DNA of 64,000 nucleotides from Flavihumibacter stibioxidans (lineage in GTDB: Bacteria > Bacteroidota > Bacteroidia > Chitinophagales > Chitinophagaceae). The stretch spans positions 224,724 through 288,723 of the forward strand of contig NZ_MBUA01000029.1 in assembly GCF_014332695.1 (NCBI RefSeq). Reading direction: 5' to 3'. Shown piece after piece: positions 61,208 through 64,000 of this stretch; positions within the stretch are counted from its first letter, which is position 1; the number at the start of each line of letters is the position of its first letter. Position numbers and translations under genes: made by a program. A model generated the notes under the pieces. That model saw only the letters and a list, made by a program, of their open reading frames with translations. It was not told the origin of the DNA and did no database searches.

Positions 61208-62731
61208 ATGTGGGATATGGAGAAGATCATGCTAAGGCCGATGGAGCACGATGGCCGTTTATGTGTGGGAATGATATGTGACAATCTTCCCTCCCTGAAT
61301 AAGTTAATCAGGAAGATACCGCGGGTGCGGTGGAGTCAGCGAAAAAGATGTTATTATGTTGGGTTAACCCGGCAGAGTTACCAGCAGATACTGGGTACGT
61401 TGGGCGGGAAGGTTGACCTGGATAAGACGGAAGTGGAAAAGCTGATCCATGAGCAGTTGCTGGAGTTACCGGGTCGGTTGCTTCGGGTAACTGAAATGGA
61501 AGAAAAAATTACGACCGGGGAATATGTGACTGGGAAAGATGTGACAGGGAAAGATAAGTCTGTGAACGATGGGCGAGTGAACGATGTGATTGTGAAAGAG
61601 AAGTCTGTGAACGATGGGTCTGCAAATGAAGAGCCCGTGAATGATTTGTCGGTGAATAATGTTCCTGCAAATGAAGAGCCCGTGAATGAATTGTCAGCCA
61701 AAGACGGGCCAGTTCAAGGCGATCCGGCAGGTAAAATTTCGGACAGGGGTTTCGGGGCAAGTCATCCTTCCCTGCCGTTGCTTGATGAAAGCGGGTTGGT
61801 GCGCAGTACCAAAAAGGTGTTTGTGGTGCCGCCGCAGATGCCCATGTATTGGATCAGTGATGGGAACAAGGCTGAGTTAAGGCGTTTTCTGGAGCAATTG
61901 ACATTGAAGGCGTACAGTGAATCGACTATCAGGACCTATAAGAATGAGTTCCAGCAGTTGTTGAAGTTAATCAGGAACAAGCCGGTTCAGGAGTTGACCG
62001 TTGATGACATCAGGCGGTACATGGTATTTGTGATGGAGAAGCATGGGATCAGTGAGCATACTGCGCACAGCAGGTTAAATGCGTTGAAGTTTTATTATGA
62101 GCAGGTACTAGGGCGGGAGAAATTTTTCTGGGAGGTGCCGCGGCCGAAGAAGCCGGATCAGTTGCCCAAGGTGATGGGAGAGCGGGAGTTGGAGCGTATG
62201 TTTGGCGCCGTTAGTAACCTGAAGCACAAGGCCTTATTATTTACTGCGTACAGTGCCGGTCTGCGGGTAAGTGAGGTCGTAAACCTGCGCATCAGGGATA
62301 TAGACAGTGGTCGGATGCAGATCAGGATTGAGCAGTCGAAGGGCAAGAAGGATCGGTATGTGGGTTTAAGTATATTATTGTTGGATGTATTGCGGGCATA
62401 TTTAACGCAGGCCAGTCCGCGACCCCTGGAATATTTATTTGAGGGAGACATACCGGGGCAGCCCTATTCCAGTCGTTCGGCGCAGCAGGTATTTCACCAG
62501 GCGAAGGATCGTGCTGGCATATCGAAGGCGGTAAGTTTTCATGTATTGCGGCACAGTTTTGCCACGCATTTATTGGAGAAGGGGATAGACATCCGATATA
62601 TAAAGGAGTTATTAGGTCATTTCAGCATCAAGACCACGGAGCGTTATTTGCATGTGAAGCGCCAGGACCTGATTACCATGATCAATCCACTGGATGAATT
62701 ATTCAAGGGCCGCAGTTGGAAAGGTGAATAG
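61208..62731 (+). CDS. Tyrosine site-specific recombinase with N-terminal extra domain and repeat linker
   Basis: 507 residues. Residues 1-90 form an extra N-terminal domain (IRKIPRVRWSQRKRCYYVGLT) that resembles a segment in other Bacteroidota integrases. Residues 107-167 are a tandem 5-residue repeat (VTGKD, VNDGS, ANEEP, VNDLS types; 15-bp DNA unit). Residues 215-310 are the SAM-like core-binding domain. The catalytic domain is complete: R353, K378, H445, R448, H471 and Y480. It is therefore probably active. It is followed by a GTGAATGA minisatellite and an AT-rich cassette-like unit. Starts at 61217 or 61229 are also possible. XerC/D proper would lack the N-terminal parts. Confidence 0.9.
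   Translation: MWDMEKIMLRPMEHDGRLCVGMICDNLPSLNKLIRKIPRVRWSQRKRCYYVGLTRQSYQQILGTLGGKVDLDKTEVEKLIHEQLLELPGRLLRVTEMEEKITTGEYVTGKDVTGKDKSVNDGRVNDVIVKEKSVNDGSANEEPVNDLSVNNVPANEEPVNELSAKDGPVQGDPAGKISDRGFGASHPSLPLLDESGLVRSTKKVFVVPPQMPMYWISDGNKAELRRFLEQLTLKAYSESTIRTYKNEFQQLLKLIRNKPVQELTVDDIRRYMVFVMEKHGISEHTAHSRLNALKFYYEQVLGREKFFWEVPRPKKPDQLPKVMGERELERMFGAVSNLKHKALLFTAYSAGLRVSEVVNLRIRDIDSGRMQIRIEQSKGKKDRYVGLSILLLDVLRAYLTQASPRPLEYLFEGDIPGQPYSSRSAQQVFHQAKDRAGISKAVSFHVLRHSFATHLLEKGIDIRYIKELLGHFSIKTTERYLHVKRQDLITMINPLDELFKGRSWKGE
61526..61708 (+). repeat. In-frame 15-bp minisatellite in the recombinase gene
   Basis: About twelve 15-bp units such as GTGAACGATGGGTCT and GCAAATGAAGAGCCC, giving five-residue repeats. 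It includes exact duplicates of a unit. Length change by slippage would keep the frame. Confidence 0.8.
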
Positions 62732-62935
62732 GTGAATAAGTGAATTGGTCAATAGTGAATGGGTGAATGAGTGAATGAGTGAATGAGTGAATGAGTGAAT
62801 GGGTGAATGGGAGAAGAGGGCATAGGTAAATGAGTGAATAGGTGAATGGGAGAAGAGGGCATAGGTGAATGAGTGAATGGGTGAATGGGAGTTTGGGTGA
62901 ATAAGTGAGGAGGTGAATTGGGTAACTGAATGGGG
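62726..62935. repeat. GTGAATGA minisatellite after the recombinase gene
   Basis: Tandem 8-bp units (GTGAATGA, GTGAATGG, GTGAATAA), with two larger repeats of about 50 bp each containing GGGAGAAGAGGGCATAGGT. The first unit contributes the recombinase stop codon (GGTGAATAG). No spacer pattern, so it is not CRISPR. Confidence 0.85.
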
Positions 62936-63248
62936 AAAGACTGTGGATATGGGCAGAACAATGCGAGAAAGGGAAGGAAGTGAACTATCGGAAACGGTGA
63001 ATTTTGGGCTGTAATAGAACGATGGTTTATACAATAAAAAAGTAAAACCAAAAACGCCTCACCCCTACCACTCCATTTCATTTGCGCATATGCGCAATCC
63101 AGATAACGAACAACACTTCTCCTGAAAATCAAAACAATACAAAATCCGCAATACGCGGACAATTCATAAATACAATCGTTGGCTGCTATTTAGACAGACC
63201 ACAATAATTTGAAATCATTTTAAGACCATCAAAACTTTTAAATCACCA
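62936..63248. other. AT-rich non-coding region with 16-bp palindrome; candidate attI-like segment
   Basis: No gene supported. TTGCGCATATGCGCAA (63082-63097) is a perfect palindrome, CCGC/GCGG pairs lie near 63146-63158, and GTTGGCTG is at 63178-63185. Composition changes here from about 48% to near 35% G+C by eye. It separates the recombinase from the first cassette-like unit. Confidence 0.55.
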
Positions 63249-63791
63249 ATGCGACTTACAAAGACTGAAATGTTTACAATGCTTTCCTTAGTTGCACCTT
63301 ATTTTTTTGCATTATTATTTTTCAGACACACAGACATTTTTACTTTTTTAGGGCTTATAGGATTTTGTGCATTATTTATTATCGGCTGTTTGATAATTCT
63401 TCTATTGACAAAACAGACAAAATTTAGAAAGTTATATTACTTTATTGCAACTGCCATTAGTGTGACAATATTTTTAACTTGTAGAGATGGGCTTATTAAT
63501 ACAGCTGACAAAATATTCTTTTCAATTCACAAATCTCGAATGACTGAAACTGTTGTAGCAATTGAAAAGGCACGACAAGAAAATAAACAAATTGAAATTC
63601 CGCAATTAAGCTTTGCTGCTGTTGACACACTTGAAAGTGGAGAAGTAATTTTTACATTAGACGGAATGCTTGATAACTGTGTAGGAATTGCATATTCAAA
63701 AGACAATACTAACCCAGGATATACTAACTGTGGACGAATTATAGAATGGAAAAAAATTGACGATCATTGGTATTTGTGGTACACAACGTAG
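63249..63791 (+). CDS. Cassette-borne membrane protein of unknown function
   Basis: 180 residues (start 63249, or 63270 at MFTMLSL). Three predicted helices lie at about 10-28, 31-53 and 62-78, then comes a soluble domain (IEIPQLSFAAVDTLESGEVIFTL, then CVGIAYSKDN and a final WYLWYTT). I do not recognise the family. It is strongly AT-rich and uses codons unlike the neighbouring genes, which suggests recent transfer. It begins 71 bp after the unit's left boundary and ends 10 bp before the attC-like region. Confidence 0.75.
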   Translation: MRLTKTEMFTMLSLVAPYFFALLFFRHTDIFTFLGLIGFCALFIIGCLIILLLTKQTKFRKLYYFIATAISVTIFLTCRDGLINTADKIFFSIHKSRMTETVVAIEKARQENKQIEIPQLSFAAVDTLESGEVIFTLDGMLDNCVGIAYSKDNTNPGYTNCGRIIEWKKIDDHWYLWYTT

Positions 63792-63801
63792 AATAAAACA
63801 G

Positions 63802-64000
63802 CAGCCAACATATGGTTTTGTGCAAGTTGGGCTAGACGGAATTCGCCATCAACTTTTGTACTACTATTTAACTTAAGTTCCAGCTCGACAGAACGCTATT
63901 GAGCAAAAGAATAAATCATCAACTTTTACCTACACATTTGGCTGACGTTTACAAGCAGACGGAACTCGAAATCCCCAACCTGCACAAAGCCTCGAACGTT
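63802..64000 (+). repeat. attC-like imperfect palindrome at the end of the cassette
   Basis: About 200 nt with paired outer arms (CAGCCAAC with the expected GTTGGCTG), paired inner arms (63814-63831 with 63974-63991) and internal direct repeats, able to fold as one strand. The right outer arm continues outside the window after GTT. Confidence 0.6.

Larger units (their letters stand above)
63178..64000 (+). mobile_element. Cassette-like unit with attC-like end (right end cut by window)
   Basis: A unit of about 820 bp starts at GTTGGCTG (63178) and appears to end at the last three bases GTT (63998), where the left arm CAGCCAAC (63802-63809) predicts GTTGGCTG. It holds one CDS in the forward direction followed by a 200-nt folded region: GGTTTTGTGCAAGTTGGG (63814-63831) pairs with 63974-63991 at 16 of 18 positions. 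Inside are direct repeats CATCAACTTTT (63847, 63917) and AGACGGAAxTCG (63834, 63957). The layout resembles an integron gene cassette, but the sites do not match the classical GTTRRRY core. Confidence 0.55.

Noticed and set aside
62726..62935. Possible CRISPR array
   Set aside because: The repeats are 8-bp tandem units without unique spacers, and no cas genes are present.
62699..63162. Minus-strand frames rich in HSPIHSFT repeats after the recombinase
   Set aside because: They are translations of the GTGAATGA minisatellite and have no other support.
1..64000. tRNA, rRNA or riboswitch genes
   Set aside because: No cloverleaf, rRNA segment or THI-type leader could be recognised by eye; a covariance-model scan would be decisive.

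Overview
The window looks like a chromosomal segment of a Bacteroidota bacterium, most probably of the family Chitinophagaceae. The reasons are the protein families (DUF2480, DUF5606, DUF4136, LytS/LytTR pairs, lysine-rich protein tails, GH95 and GH123-like enzymes), the lack of strong Shine-Dalgarno sequences, and TAnnTTTG promoter boxes. Species is not determined. Gene density is high (58 intact or edge-cut CDS plus one broken gene). I see no rRNA, tRNA, CRISPR or transposase. Names rest on motif recognition by eye, not on database searches.

Layout. 1-14 kb looks like the replication-origin neighbourhood: nadD (cut by the left edge), a FeoA-domain gene, ybeY, two perfect 16-bp ParB-type parS palindromes around a 0.5-kb stretch without genes, mnmG (gidA), a DEAD-box helicase and nadA. 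Next comes a 0.67-kb non-coding stretch with clustered DnaA boxes, an AT-rich segment and a degenerate third parS, the oriC candidate. A PpiD/SurA-like foldase, DUF2480, aqpZ, kdsB, a fatty acid hydroxylase-family protein, a DUF2007 protein and dnaN follow. 14-34 kb is ordinary housekeeping: recX, a carbon-nitrogen hydrolase, nagA, dps, an S41 protease, thiL, an inositol monophosphatase family gene, a GT2, a GH3-type adenylating enzyme, corA, mtgA, a GT39/ArnT-like enzyme, a nadR-type kinase with pnuC, a saccharopine dehydrogenase-like enzyme and an OsmC protein. 33-37 kb holds a tightly overlapped 5-oxoprolinase operon (pxpB-pxpC-pxpA) with an Nramp-like transporter. 37-51 kb has an Nfu scaffold, MerC, SCO, Fur, an M3 peptidase, DUF5606, a LytS/LytTR pair, a broken VOC gene, a PfkB sugar kinase, a DsbA-like protein and polA. 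50-61 kb has an AAA/DUF4143 ATPase, a GH123-like and a GH95 glycosidase, and a large FAD/Fe-S dehydrogenase.

The right end (60.8-64 kb) changes character. A full-length tyrosine recombinase carries an in-frame 15-bp minisatellite. A 15-bp degenerate repeat tract lies upstream of it and an 8-bp GTGAATGA minisatellite follows its stop codon. Then comes an AT-rich unit of about 820 bp with one small membrane-protein gene. This unit is bounded by the same GTTGGCTG sequence (at 63178) that its own terminal inverted repeat predicts just past the window end. The layout resembles an integron (recombinase, first cassette, folded attC-like site), but the sites do not fit the classical consensus. This is my main candidate for an undescribed system.

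Two families of interspersed hairpins also run through the window. One has five copies with 15-16-bp arms (GTCTGACGTTT core) and always a 24-nt asymmetric loop; two copies supply the last codons and stop of kdsB and fur. The other is built on ACCCGTCGGGT. Both sit just after stop codons. Four gene-free stretches longer than 300 bp (1272-1891, 6141-6809, 60768-61207, 62732-63248) are described in the feature list.
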